A stretch of 64,000 nucleotides of DNA. Origin: Methylomonas lenta (GTDB lineage: Bacteria > Pseudomonadota > Gammaproteobacteria > Methylococcales > Methylomonadaceae). The notes beneath the pieces were generated by a model. The model had not been told where the DNA came from and made no database searches. It saw only the letters and a program-made list of their open reading frames with translations. A program made the position numbers and the translations under genes. This document shows, in pieces, positions 16,497 through 25,875 of this stretch (position 1 is its first letter; every line of letters begins with the position of its first letter). The stretch lies in contig NZ_LUUI01000114.1 in NCBI RefSeq assembly GCF_001644015.1, positions 1 through 64,000 on the forward strand. Reading direction: 5' to 3'.

Positions 16497-17975
16497 TTAC
16501 TTGGTTTTGACGATACCCGGCGGACTCCAGGTTCCTGCTCCAGCTGGGAGGACGGAAGGCGAATCTGTTTTTGGCCAATAAAGACGCATAACCAGGTAGA
16601 TAGTATCGTTGGGTGCAGGCAGCCAGTTGCTCTCCTTGCTCTTGCCGGGACTATCTTTCTGGACATAAATCGTCAGCGAACCGTCGGCATTCTTCTTCAT
16701 GTTCGACAACATCGGCGAGTTGATAAGGTAGCGGTTAATCGGGTTCTGAATCAGAAACTGCGTCTTGCCGTCGTACATGGTCACTGACCAGAATGCGTTC
16801 ACGGGTGGCAGTTGTCCTGCAGGAAAGGTCAGCGTGTAGTTGTGCTTGCTGCCGTCGAGCGTCTCGCCATCGGTGTCGACGCGGGTCATCGGATAGGTGG
16901 CCTCGACGGAATCATTGCCATAGATACCGGCCTTGGCACCGGCGGCGCGCAGCAGCCAGTCGCCCTTGAAGAAATCCCGATCTCCGAAGAGCGAGCCGAT
17001 TTTCCAGCCGTTGACGTCTTTTTGCGCGGTGGTGAGAAACTTATCGATCTTGTTTTCGCCTTCCTTCATCGCCAGCAGCATCGCGGCCTTGTGCTCAAGC
17101 GAGAGGTCCTTGAAATCGAAGGTCTTGCCCGGTCCCACGCCGATGCTCGCGAGCTTGGCGCGGATTTCCTTTTCCTCAGGTCCGGCTGGCGCGAATTGCA
17201 GCGCGAAGTCGAGGTATTGGAAAAAGTTTTCCTTGATCATGGCCTTGTTGATTTTCGGGAAATCGATCTTCGCAGCGGCGGCCGGCGCGGGTTGCTTGAG
17301 GAAGGCGGAAAGTGTCTGTCCTTTGTAGCCGGACTGGACTTTCATCACGTTCGGCATGTCCTTGGCATTGAAGAGCTGGGTGCGGAATCCCGCGATCGAG
17401 AACTCGGTGGTGGATTGGAAGACCTGCTTGATGCCGGCAGGCGTCTCGCCCTTCCAGCCGGGCCCAACGACCATGTAACTGCCGGCTTCGTTGCCGGTGG
17501 AACGGCTGCCGATGTAGCCATAGTTGAAGGTGTTGCCGTCCTCCAGCTGCACCGCGTAGTAGCGGTCCTTCTCCACCGCCGGGACGCTGATCACCATCGG
17601 TTCGGCACGTAGATCCATCCACAGGAAGGAATAGGGGGTGTCGCTGTTAGGCGTGATAATGGCGGTGTCCTTGTAAGTGAAGACACGGGCCTCGTTCATG
17701 ATTTCGTTGAAGGGGGCCTTATACTGGCCGGAATTCTTGTCGACGGAGTATTCATACATCACCGCGTAGTTCATCACAATCGGCAGACCGTAGATAAAGC
17801 CCTCCTCGGCAATCGCCTTGGTTTCAGCTATGCCAGGCACAGAAATGCCAGCTTTTTTGTCGACTTGTTCGGCAGCAGAAATAGGATCGCCTGTCTTATT
17901 ACAGCCGACGAGTAGCGGCACTGCGATAGCACCACACAGCGCGCTGAAGATGAGGATATGCCTAGGTTTATGCAT
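16497..17975 (-). CDS. DUF1254/DUF1214 lipoprotein
   Basis: The product is about 492 aa. The ATG at 17975 is preferred: GGAG lies 9 nt upstream and the protein then starts with a lipoprotein signal ending LLVGC (Cys near residue 25). The ATG at 18002 would add nine residues. An N-terminal DUF1254 domain (EEGFIYGLPIVMNYAVMYEY, ITPNSDTPYSFLWMDL) and a C-terminal DUF1214 domain (FPAGQLPPVNAFWSVTMYDG, NRYLINSP, WLPAP) are complete. The middle (about 16800-17800) is clearly richer in G and C at third positions than neighbours, which points to transfer. Function is not established for the family; it is likely periplasmic and membrane-tethered. Confidence 0.85.
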   Translation of the reverse strand: MHKPRHILIFSALCGAIAVPLLVGCNKTGDPISAAEQVDKKAGISVPGIAETKAIAEEGFIYGLPIVMNYAVMYEYSVDKNSGQYKAPFNEIMNEARVFTYKDTAIITPNSDTPYSFLWMDLRAEPMVISVPAVEKDRYYAVQLEDGNTFNYGYIGSRSTGNEAGSYMVVGPGWKGETPAGIKQVFQSTTEFSIAGFRTQLFNAKDMPNVMKVQSGYKGQTLSAFLKQPAPAAAAKIDFPKINKAMIKENFFQYLDFALQFAPAGPEEKEIRAKLASIGVGPGKTFDFKDLSLEHKAAMLLAMKEGENKIDKFLTTAQKDVNGWKIGSLFGDRDFFKGDWLLRAAGAKAGIYGNDSVEATYPMTRVDTDGETLDGSKHNYTLTFPAGQLPPVNAFWSVTMYDGKTQFLIQNPINRYLINSPMLSNMKKNADGSLTIYVQKDSPGKSKESNWLPAPNDTIYLVMRLYWPKTDSPSVLPAGAGTWSPPGIVKTK

Positions 17976-18171
17976 TTGTCTATACTCCAAGTTTGCATTC
18001 ATAAATAAATAGGTAGGTTAAGTTTTATTCTATCGTTACCAATTTGGCAGTTTGATTATAGACCGCAAATCGGTGTCGAACAGGTTGAACATAGCCTATG
18101 GTGACTACCCAGACAAAAAAATCCCTGCTTCACTACCTGGATTCTTACGCTCTTGAGCATGAAAAAATAAT

Positions 18172-18220
18172 TTGCTTTTAAATAATTCAAATGTATATTT
18201 GAATTATTCATTTGAATTAT
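18172..18220 (+). promoter_or_regulatory. Promoter with palindromic operator for the tetR-RND operon
   Basis: AATAATTCAAAT (18181-18192) and ATTTGAATTATT (18197-18208) form a perfect 12-bp inverted repeat with a 4-bp centre. A third half-site ATTTGAATTAT follows at 18210-18220, 13 bp from the second. TTGCTT (18172-18177) and TATATT (18194-18199) are 16 bp apart and could be the promoter, with the -10 inside the palindrome. This is the expected layout of a TetR-type autorepressor site. Confidence 0.7.
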
Positions 18221-18237
18221 AGAGTTGATTTGCTGCT

Positions 18238-18894
18238 GTGAGCACCCCTAAGCCAAGACGCCCAGATACCCGTACCCGTTTGCTGACGACTGCCAGCCGC
18301 ATGTTTGCTGAAAAAGGTTTTCAAGAGACGACTATTGCCGATATTTGCAAGCAGGCCGAGGCCAATATCGCTTCGGTAAACTATCACTTTCGAGACAAAG
18401 AAAATTTATATCTGCAGGCCTGGCGCTTCGCTTTTCAGCTGGATTTGGCCGCGCATCCGGTCGATGGAGGAGTGCCGTGTGATGCGCCCGCCAACCAACG
18501 TTTAGCGGGACGAATCAGGTCCTTGATGGGGCGGATCGATGACGATAACTCACATTTTTTTGCCATTATTAATAAAGAAATGGCCCAGCCCACACAACTT
18601 TTACCGGAGATCCTGGTCAAGGAAATCAACCCGCAACGACAGGCAATGATGGCGATTATTAAAGAATTGCTAGGCTCGGCAGCCAGTGAGCAGAATGTGC
18701 AATATTCCCATGCCAGCATCATCGGTCAGTGTTTTCATTTCGCCCGCATGAAACATATGCTGGCTAACAGTCAGCTGCCATTTGAATTGCCTGATGAACT
18801 GGATGCGACGGCTTATACCGAACATGTGATTCGTTTTTCTCTGGCGGGGATTGCTGCTTTACGTCAACCCATGTCAGGGAATGGTGAGATTTAA
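18238..18894 (+). CDS. TetR/CecR-type transcriptional repressor
   Basis: The product is 218 aa. The N-terminal HTH (residues 10-60: TRLLTTASRMFAEKGFQETT, IADICKQAEANIASVNYHFR, DKENLY) is classic TetR. The C-terminal half resembles the DUF1956/TetR_C_15 ligand domain of CecR (YbiH): INKEMAQPTQLLPEILVKEI and QCFHFARMK. The start is GTG. A perfect palindrome just upstream is its likely operator. Its stop shares an A with the ATG of the next gene, so it is the first gene of the efflux operon and probably represses it. CecR in E. coli controls an ABC/HlyD export locus, consistent with context. Confidence 0.85.
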   Translation: MSTPKPRRPDTRTRLLTTASRMFAEKGFQETTIADICKQAEANIASVNYHFRDKENLYLQAWRFAFQLDLAAHPVDGGVPCDAPANQRLAGRIRSLMGRIDDDNSHFFAIINKEMAQPTQLLPEILVKEINPQRQAMMAIIKELLGSAASEQNVQYSHASIIGQCFHFARMKHMLANSQLPFELPDELDATAYTEHVIRFSLAGIAALRQPMSGNGEI

Positions 18895-20288
18895 TGTACC
18901 GGATTTTGAGGTTAGCGCCATTTTTGTTGTTTGCGACTGCTTGCAGTGTGGATGTGAAACCATTTGATGTGCCTGTGGCTTTGCCAGAGCGGTTTTCAGC
19001 CAGCGGCGAGGCAATGACACCTGATCGCTGGTGGTTAAGTTTTAATGATAGCCAGCTCAACCAATTGATTGATACGGCGCTGATGCAGAATCAGGATCTG
19101 CGTGCTACCTTCAAGCGCTTGGAGCAGGCGCAAGCAATTGCTCAAAAAGTCGGGGCTGAACTGATTCCGGCTTTGAATGGCAATAGTGGGATCGATCGCG
19201 CGATCCTGGATCAACCGAATGCCGGTCAAAATATTACAGATATTTTTACGATTGGTCTGGCTGCCAGCTATGAACTGGATCTTTGGGGACGGATTCGTGC
19301 CAACACGCGTGCAGCCGAACTGGATAGCCAAGCCGTAGCCCTGGATATTCATACTGCAGCAATTGCCTTGAGCGCACAAATTGCCAGCACTTGGTATCAA
19401 CTCATCGAACAAAATCGCCAGTTGGACTTGTTAAACCGGCAGCTTGTCACCAATCAGCAATATGTTGATTTGGTGATGGCGCGTTTTAAAGGCGGGCAGG
19501 GCACCGCTGCCGATGTATTCCAGCAAAAACAGCTGTTAGAAGCCGTAAATGGCGATAAATACTTGGTGCTCGCTGCTATTGATGTGCTGAAAAACCAGCT
19601 AGCCGTGTTGACAGGCACAGCGCCCGGATTATTTAAGGTGCCGACTGTGACAAGCTTTCCGCCGCTGGCCGGACTCCCCAGCACAGGCTTGACCGCGGAT
19701 TTGATTCAGCGGCGACCCGATATCCAACAGCAATATTTGAGCATACAAGCGGCCGATTTACGAGTCGCGGCCGCGATTGCCGATCGATTTCCTAAAGTGA
19801 GTCTGTCTACCAGTATCAATACCAGCGCACCAGACTTGCAAGATTTTTTCAACAATTGGCTGGCTACCTTAGCTGGAAACCTAGTGGTGCCCATCATTGA
19901 TGGCGGTCGCCGGGTGGCTGAAGTTGATAGGAATAAAGCCGTTACTGCGGAAAACCTGGATTTGTATGGGCAAAAAATTCTGAATGCTTTACAGGAAGTG
20001 GATAATGCTCTGGCTCAGGAGTATCAGCAGCATAAACGTGTCGACAGCCTGCAGAAACAATTACGCTATTCATCCGATGCTAACAGCCAAATCCGCATGC
20101 GCTATGGCTACGGTGGGATCGATTTTCTGCGTATCTTGACCAGTCTTATCAACTTACAAAGCCTGGAAAGATCAATGATTCGGGCAGAACGCGAATTGAT
20201 TGAATACCGCATCAACCTTTATCGGTCTTTAGCCGGTGGCTGGGAACTGAAGAAGCCTGAGACTGAAAGGAGCGCAACTCATGGTTAA
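18894..20288 (+). CDS. Outer membrane efflux lipoprotein (NodT/OprM type)
   Basis: The product is 464 aa. The signal ends in FATAC, giving a lipidated Cys near residue 17. Two OEP repeats follow, with the NodT-type features RWWLSFNDSQLNQLID, ASYELDLWGRIRANTRAAEL, GTAADVFQQKQLLE, LIQRRPDIQQ and GYGGIDFLRILTSL. The protein forms the TolC-like outer-membrane duct of the RND pump encoded next. GGTGAG precedes the ATG. Start overlaps the repressor stop by 1 nt, and the stop overlaps the next gene by 8 nt. Length is typical. Confidence 0.9.
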   Translation: MYRILRLAPFLLFATACSVDVKPFDVPVALPERFSASGEAMTPDRWWLSFNDSQLNQLIDTALMQNQDLRATFKRLEQAQAIAQKVGAELIPALNGNSGIDRAILDQPNAGQNITDIFTIGLAASYELDLWGRIRANTRAAELDSQAVALDIHTAAIALSAQIASTWYQLIEQNRQLDLLNRQLVTNQQYVDLVMARFKGGQGTAADVFQQKQLLEAVNGDKYLVLAAIDVLKNQLAVLTGTAPGLFKVPTVTSFPPLAGLPSTGLTADLIQRRPDIQQQYLSIQAADLRVAAAIADRFPKVSLSTSINTSAPDLQDFFNNWLATLAGNLVVPIIDGGRRVAEVDRNKAVTAENLDLYGQKILNALQEVDNALAQEYQQHKRVDSLQKQLRYSSDANSQIRMRYGYGGIDFLRILTSLINLQSLERSMIRAERELIEYRINLYRSLAGGWELKKPETERSATHG

Positions 20289-21495
20289 TATTTTTAAAAA
20301 ACTCATCAAATTCTTGCCAGCCTTGCTTATCTTGCTAGTGGCTGGCGGTCTGTCCTTTTACTGGCTGGCAAACAAACCCCGCGCTGCTCGGATGCCTGCA
20401 GCTGTAGTAGCGCCCTTGGTGGAAATCATCGAACCGCAGCTGGGCACGCATCAAACCAGTATTAATTCGTTGGGCACTGTGATTGCATCGCAAAGCGTGA
20501 ATCTAAACTCACGGGTTAGCGGTATGGTGATATCGGTGAGTCAAAACTTTATTGAAGGTGGCATTCTTAAAAAAGGCGAGCAAATCGTACAACTCGATCC
20601 GACAGATTTTCGCTTGTCTGTGCAACAACGCGAAAGCGAATTAGAGCAGGCTAAATTCAATTTCAAAATCGAAATGGGACAGCAGTCCATCGCCAAGCGC
20701 GAGTTTGAATTGTTGGGTGGAGACCTGGATGATCAAGCCAGAGAGCTGGTATTGCGCAAGCCTCATCTGATCGCCGCCCAAGCCAAGGTAAAAGCTGCGG
20801 AAGCAGCGCTGGCGCTAGCCAAGCTGGAATTATCCAGAACCGTGCCGGTAGCGCCTTTTAATGCTATCGTTACCGCGCGTAATGCCAATATTGGCTCCTG
20901 GATTTCCACTTTTTCAACCGGGACGCCGTTGGTTAAATTGGTGGCCACCGACAATTTCTGGATAGACGTTTCCATACCGCTGGACAAAATTCGCTGGATA
21001 GATATTCCAGGTATCAACAGCAGCGAGGGTGCCTCAGCCATTATCAGCTATGATCAAGCTTGGGGATTGGACAATCATCGCAGCGGTAAAGTAAAGCGCT
21101 TGAAAGCCGAAGTCGAGGCAGAAGGCCGGATGGCGAAAGTGATAGTTGAAGTGCATGATCCGCTTTGCTTGTTAGCGGAAAACGCTAAATCACCGCCTAT
21201 GATACTGGGTTCGTTGGTGCGCGTACAAATTGCCGGCAAAACCCTGGAAGATGTTTACGCGCTACCGGAAACAGCTTTACACGACGGGCTAACCTTATGG
21301 CTGTTGTCGGAAAATAACACCTTGCAGTTTGTCGATGTGGAGCCAATTTGGGCGCAACAAGGCTTGATTTATCTTAAAGCTGATCAATTGCCCGCTCAGC
21401 CAAAAATCATTGTCAGCAATTTGTCCGCACCGGTGGAAAACATGCGCTTGCGTAGCCAAGCAGAAACTACTCAAAACAGTCAAGGCAACTTATGA
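20281..21495 (+). CDS. RND efflux periplasmic adaptor (HlyD/MFP)
   Basis: The product is 404 aa. An N-terminal anchor (residues 10-30) is followed by the barrel-sandwich hybrid half QSVNLNSRVSGMVISVSQNF and GEQIVQLDPTDFRL. A coiled-coil hairpin (about 115-190) and the second lipoyl half VAPFNAIVTARNANIGSWIS come next, then beta-barrel and MP domains. It links the inner-membrane pump to the outer-membrane duct. AAGGAG gives a strong ribosome site. The stop overlaps the pump gene by 4 nt (ATGA), so stoichiometric translation is likely. Confidence 0.9.
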   Translation: MVNIFKKLIKFLPALLILLVAGGLSFYWLANKPRAARMPAAVVAPLVEIIEPQLGTHQTSINSLGTVIASQSVNLNSRVSGMVISVSQNFIEGGILKKGEQIVQLDPTDFRLSVQQRESELEQAKFNFKIEMGQQSIAKREFELLGGDLDDQARELVLRKPHLIAAQAKVKAAEAALALAKLELSRTVPVAPFNAIVTARNANIGSWISTFSTGTPLVKLVATDNFWIDVSIPLDKIRWIDIPGINSSEGASAIISYDQAWGLDNHRSGKVKRLKAEVEAEGRMAKVIVEVHDPLCLLAENAKSPPMILGSLVRVQIAGKTLEDVYALPETALHDGLTLWLLSENNTLQFVDVEPIWAQQGLIYLKADQLPAQPKIIVSNLSAPVENMRLRSQAETTQNSQGNL

Positions 21496-24400
21496 GCCAC
21501 GCGCAAATTCCACAACAGCGTGGTCCTGTTGCCTGGATGGCTGGCCATTCGGTTGCCGCCAATTTAGCCATGTTTGCCTGCATCATTGGCGGCCTGCTGT
21601 TTATGATGAACATGACGCAGGAGGTGTTTCCGGAATTTGAGCTGGATTCTGTCAGTATCACCGTGGCTTATCCGGGTGCCAGCCCGGAAGAAGTGGAAAG
21701 CGGCATTGTTCTAGCCATAGAGGATGCCGTCAGTGGTATCGACGGGATAGACGAAATCAACGCCTCAGCTAAAGAAGGCATAGGCTCGGTGATCGTCGAT
21801 ACTGAGATTGGTGAGGATTTGCAACGCATTACTCAGGATATACAAAAAGAAGTGGATCGTATTACCACCTTTCCGGAGGATGCGGAAAAGCCGCAGGTTA
21901 CAGTGATAAGCCGTAAGCGTACCGTCATTTCCGTGGTGATGTATGGCGATGCCAAAGAGCGAGTTTTACATGAGCTGGCCGAACAGTTTCGTGACCAGCT
22001 GTTACAGGATCCCGGCATTACTCAGGTCGAGCTGTCGGGTGTTAAACCGATGGAAATCAAGGTTGAAATCCCGCAGCAAAACTTGCGGCGCTATGGCTTC
22101 TCGTTGGGCGATGTAGCGAAAAAACTTACTGAAGCCAGTATCGATTTGCCGGGTGGCAGCATTAAAACCGGCAGCGGTGAAATATTGATCCGCATGAAGG
22201 AGCGCATGGATTACGGTCAACAATATATGCGCCTACCCATCATTACCACGGCGGATGGCAGTCAAGTTTTGCTGGGGGATATCGCCACCATTACTGACGG
22301 CTACGACGAAAGCGATTATTACGCCATTTTCAACGGCAAGCCGGCGGTGATGCTTGAAGTTTACAGTGCCAGCAAACAGACACCGATCCAGATTTCCGAT
22401 ACCGTCAAAGCCATACTGGAACAGGTACAGCCCGAATTGCCGGCCGGCATTCATGCAGAAATTCGCCGCGACACCTCAGTCGAATACAGGCAACGGATTG
22501 ATTTGTTGTTGCGTAACAGCGCCATGGGCCTGAGTTTAGTGTTTATTACCCTGGCTTTGTTTTTGGAATTGCGTCTGGCTTTTTGGGTGATGATGGGGAT
22601 ACCCACTGCTTTTTTGGGATCCTTCCTGATCCTGCCCAGCCTCGGCGTGTCGTTGAACATGATTTCCCTGTTCGCATTTATCATTGCACTCGGTATCGTG
22701 GTCGATGACGCCATTGTGATTGGCGAGAATATTTATCATCGCCGGCAAGAAGGGATACCGCCTTTACAAGCGGCCAATCAGGGCACACAAGAAATGCTGA
22801 TGCCGGTGACGTTCAGTATTTTGACCAATATCGCCACCTTCGTGCCGTTATTGTTTATACCGGGCTTTACCGGGAAAATATTTTCGGTGATACCACTGGT
22901 GGTGATCTCGGTATTTTTATTGTCGCTGTTTGAGAGTTTGTTTGTGCTGCCCAATCATTTGGCACATATTGACCAGAAAGAGCGAAACGGGCTGGAAGCA
23001 TGGCTACATCGCCATCAGCAAAGCTTCAGTCTAAGCTTCAGGCATTGGGTTAATAACCGCTACGGACGATTTTTAAACTGGATTTTAAAACATCGCTATC
23101 TGACCATGGTGGCGGCCTTTTCCTTATTGATCGCCACACTGGCCTATGCCACTAGCGGCCGTATGGGCATGACGATGTTTCCGAAAACCGAAGCCGATTA
23201 CGCTCAGGTGACTTTAACCTTACCTTTCGGTACCCCATTGAGCAAAACAGAGGCCGTGTCGCAACATTTAATTGCCGCTGCGCATCGCGTCGCCGCCAGC
23301 ATACCGCAGGGCGATAAATTGCTTACCGGCGTCTTCGCCGAATTGGGCACTACCGATCATCGCCAAAGCTTGGGTAGTCATTTGGCCTCGATTCGGGCCT
23401 ATCTGGCAGAGCCGGAAGTGCGGGAAAAAATCATGAGTACCGAGCAGTTTAGTCAGCGCTGGCGGGAAGAGGCAGGTGAAATTGTCGGCATCGAATCGAT
23501 ACTGTTCGAATCCGATGCTGGCGGGCCTGGTTCCGGTTCCGCGCTTACCATAGAACTCAATCATCGCGATATCAAAGTGCTGGAACAAGCCAGTGAGCAA
23601 TTGGCGGCCATACTGAGTGCTTACCCGATGGTTAACGATGTCAATGATGGTTTTAGTGCCGGTAAAGAACAGCTTGACTTCAGCTTGTTACCGGAAGGCA
23701 AAAGTTTGGGTTTGACTACACAGAATGTCGCGCGGCAAATTCGTAATGCCTACTATGGTGCCGAAGTCATCCGCCAGCAGCGCGGTCGAAATGAAATCAA
23801 GATTATGGTGCGCCTACCTGAAGACGAAAGAATGTCGGAGCAAAATCTCAGCAAACTCATGCTGTGGACGCCGGCGGGTAAGGAAATTCCGTTGCGGGAA
23901 GCGGTCAGCATGAAGCGGGGTCATGCCTATACCGAAATCAACCGTCGTAACGGTCGGCGTAATGTGCAAGTTAAATCCGGTGTCACCCCAAAAAGTAGAG
24001 CCGGGGAAATTATCAACGACCTGAAAGCGACCGAGTTGCCCAGATTAATGGAGACATTTCCAGGCTTGCAGTACAGTTTTCAGGGTAGTCAGGCCGATAT
24101 GGCAGAAAGTTTTGGCAGCTTGAAGCTAGGTTTCGTACTGGCGGTTCTGGCTATTTACGCCATGTTGGCAATTCCGTTTCAAAGCTATTTACTGCCTTTT
24201 ATCGTCATTGTCAGTATTCCATTCGGCATTATCGGCGCCATTTTTGGGCATATGCTGATGGGCTTTGATTTAAGCATTATGAGTATGCTGGGCATCGTCG
24301 CGTTATCCGGCATTGTCGTCAACGATGCGCTGGTTTTGATCAATTACGCCACAGAACTGAGGATGGACAGTACAAAGTCGGCCTTACAAGCCATTAAGCA

Positions 24401-24632
24401 GGCCTGCATTCAGCGCTTCAGGCCTATCTTGTTGACGACCTTGACCACCTTTGGCGGGCTGATGCCGATGATTTTGGAAACTTCGCGGCAAGCGAGAATA
24501 TTGATTCCGATGGCGATATCCATCGGTTTCGGGATTTTATTCGCCACGCTGATTACCTTGATTTTGATACCATCGCTGTATCTAATCGTCGACGATATCA
24601 AACGGCTGACCGGGCAGGGTACGCGGCATTAA
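21492..24632 (+). CDS. RND efflux pump permease
   Basis: The product is 1046 aa, full length for the AcrB/HAE-type RND family. It shows twelve membrane segments with two large periplasmic loops. N-terminal features are VAYPGASPEEVESGI and KEGIGSVIVDTEIG. TM4 carries GIVVDDAIVIGENIYHR with the proton-relay acidic pair, and TM10 carries GIVVNDALVLINYATELR. The C-terminus LLTTLTTFGGLMPMILETSR is the family signature. Sequence is closer to the COG0841 metal/multidrug group than to AcrB proper; substrate is unknown. It is the last gene of the operon with the TetR-type repressor, outer-membrane protein and adaptor. Confidence 0.9.
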   Translation: MSHAQIPQQRGPVAWMAGHSVAANLAMFACIIGGLLFMMNMTQEVFPEFELDSVSITVAYPGASPEEVESGIVLAIEDAVSGIDGIDEINASAKEGIGSVIVDTEIGEDLQRITQDIQKEVDRITTFPEDAEKPQVTVISRKRTVISVVMYGDAKERVLHELAEQFRDQLLQDPGITQVELSGVKPMEIKVEIPQQNLRRYGFSLGDVAKKLTEASIDLPGGSIKTGSGEILIRMKERMDYGQQYMRLPIITTADGSQVLLGDIATITDGYDESDYYAIFNGKPAVMLEVYSASKQTPIQISDTVKAILEQVQPELPAGIHAEIRRDTSVEYRQRIDLLLRNSAMGLSLVFITLALFLELRLAFWVMMGIPTAFLGSFLILPSLGVSLNMISLFAFIIALGIVVDDAIVIGENIYHRRQEGIPPLQAANQGTQEMLMPVTFSILTNIATFVPLLFIPGFTGKIFSVIPLVVISVFLLSLFESLFVLPNHLAHIDQKERNGLEAWLHRHQQSFSLSFRHWVNNRYGRFLNWILKHRYLTMVAAFSLLIATLAYATSGRMGMTMFPKTEADYAQVTLTLPFGTPLSKTEAVSQHLIAAAHRVAASIPQGDKLLTGVFAELGTTDHRQSLGSHLASIRAYLAEPEVREKIMSTEQFSQRWREEAGEIVGIESILFESDAGGPGSGSALTIELNHRDIKVLEQASEQLAAILSAYPMVNDVNDGFSAGKEQLDFSLLPEGKSLGLTTQNVARQIRNAYYGAEVIRQQRGRNEIKIMVRLPEDERMSEQNLSKLMLWTPAGKEIPLREAVSMKRGHAYTEINRRNGRRNVQVKSGVTPKSRAGEIINDLKATELPRLMETFPGLQYSFQGSQADMAESFGSLKLGFVLAVLAIYAMLAIPFQSYLLPFIVIVSIPFGIIGAIFGHMLMGFDLSIMSMLGIVALSGIVVNDALVLINYATELRMDSTKSALQAIKQACIQRFRPILLTTLTTFGGLMPMILETSRQARILIPMAISIGFGILFATLITLILIPSLYLIVDDIKRLTGQGTRH

Positions 24633-24684
24633 AGTAGTAATCACCGATTAGGATAAGCTTGTGGCCTGGAATGTCACGTAACCA

Positions 24685-25875
24685 CTATTGCGGCAAGCTG
24701 AGCCCTGGGCTTTTATTTAGACAGCTGGCAAACCAGGAGGCGTAGCTATTAATTTGATGAGCAGTTGTATATTGTTGGCCTACAGACTTTGCTATATCGG
24801 CTTTTAACTGATGGTAGTTCTCCTCAGCTAAAGCCTTTAACTGTTCAGACCATAAGTCTATGGTATCTTCATCTATAACAGGTATATCGGCGTTTCGATT
24901 TTTAAATGGTAGTACTGTGCCAGCCTTACCGACGATCTCCGGTAAGGCGCCGGCATCGGATACTAAGGTCGGTATACCGTTGGCCAAGGCTTCCGCTGCA
25001 AGCCTTCCGGCTGCTTCATCTACCAGGGAAGGCATTAGCAATACCCGGGTTGCGGCAAAAATGTCTTTGGGTAACACCGAGCCGGATGAAAACATGACAT
25101 TGTGCAGTTTTTCTATTTCAATACCTGCTGCTTGCGCAATGATATTGAAATGACCGCTGTGAGCGCGCGATTCCACTATCAGGAATGGCAAGTCTGGATG
25201 TCTTGCGGCAAGATGGGCAATCAATTCGGCACCTTTTGCGCGTTCCGGATTGACGAATGTAAAGAATATCGGCTCTTTTTCGGTTGCGATTATCTCCTGA
25301 TCCCAAATTGGCGGCGCTAATATCTGCACATTTTTGTAGCCTGCCGCAGCATATCGCTGAGCCATAAATGCCGATGGCACTAACAGTTCATCGTATTCCT
25401 GAATGATGGCACGCAAATAAGCCAGATTGTGCAGGGCAAATATCACTCGAATACCACGCGCACGCGCCATGGCACGCCGACGTAAATCTGCAGTTGTAGC
25501 ACCAAACGTCAGTATCAAATCGGGCCGAAATGTGTCGAGTATTGATGAATAACGCCGATCAAAAAAATCAGACACTTTAATGTGCGGGTGGGTTACGGAA
25601 TTTTGGTCAAACTCAATCAGTTCGAAATCGATACCTTCATGCTGCAGACGAAGGATGGTTTGATTTTCGTTATGAGAGCCACCATCGCGTGTTGTTCTGG
25701 TCGCTTGTGGAAATACATTGGCAGCATTCCCTTCGGTCAAGTCAGTAGACAAGGCATGTACCTGCCAGCCGGATTTGGCAAGCAGGTATGCCATGTGCCG
25801 CATTGATACTGCTGCGCCGCTCGACCCATCAAAGGGCGATTGAGTCAGCAGTAATAATAGGCGTGGTGAAGTCAA
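24685..25875 (-). CDS. GT4-family glycosyltransferase
   Basis: The product is 396 aa with a GT-B fold. The N-terminal domain starts SPRLLLLLTQSPFDGSSGAA. The C-terminal donor domain carries NPERAKGAELIAHLAARHPD and the GT4 E-x7-E stretch DEAAGRLAAEALANGIPTLV, then GALPEIVGKAGT. The start is TTG at 25875 overlapping the upstream surface-protein stop as TTGA, which implies coupling; the next Met is 24 residues in. No membrane segment is visible. The coupling suggests it glycosylates the surface protein or an exopolysaccharide linked to it (inference). Confidence 0.8.
   Translation of the reverse strand: MTSPRLLLLLTQSPFDGSSGAAVSMRHMAYLLAKSGWQVHALSTDLTEGNAANVFPQATRTTRDGGSHNENQTILRLQHEGIDFELIEFDQNSVTHPHIKVSDFFDRRYSSILDTFRPDLILTFGATTADLRRRAMARARGIRVIFALHNLAYLRAIIQEYDELLVPSAFMAQRYAAAGYKNVQILAPPIWDQEIIATEKEPIFFTFVNPERAKGAELIAHLAARHPDLPFLIVESRAHSGHFNIIAQAAGIEIEKLHNVMFSSGSVLPKDIFAATRVLLMPSLVDEAAGRLAAEALANGIPTLVSDAGALPEIVGKAGTVLPFKNRNADIPVIDEDTIDLWSEQLKALAEENYHQLKADIAKSVGQQYTTAHQINSYASWFASCLNKSPGLSLPQ

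Noticed and set aside
16812-17612. 266-codon plus-strand open frame
   Set aside because: It is antisense to the GC-rich DUF1254 gene; its length is explained by third-position GC bias, and the sense strand has clear domains and a lipobox.
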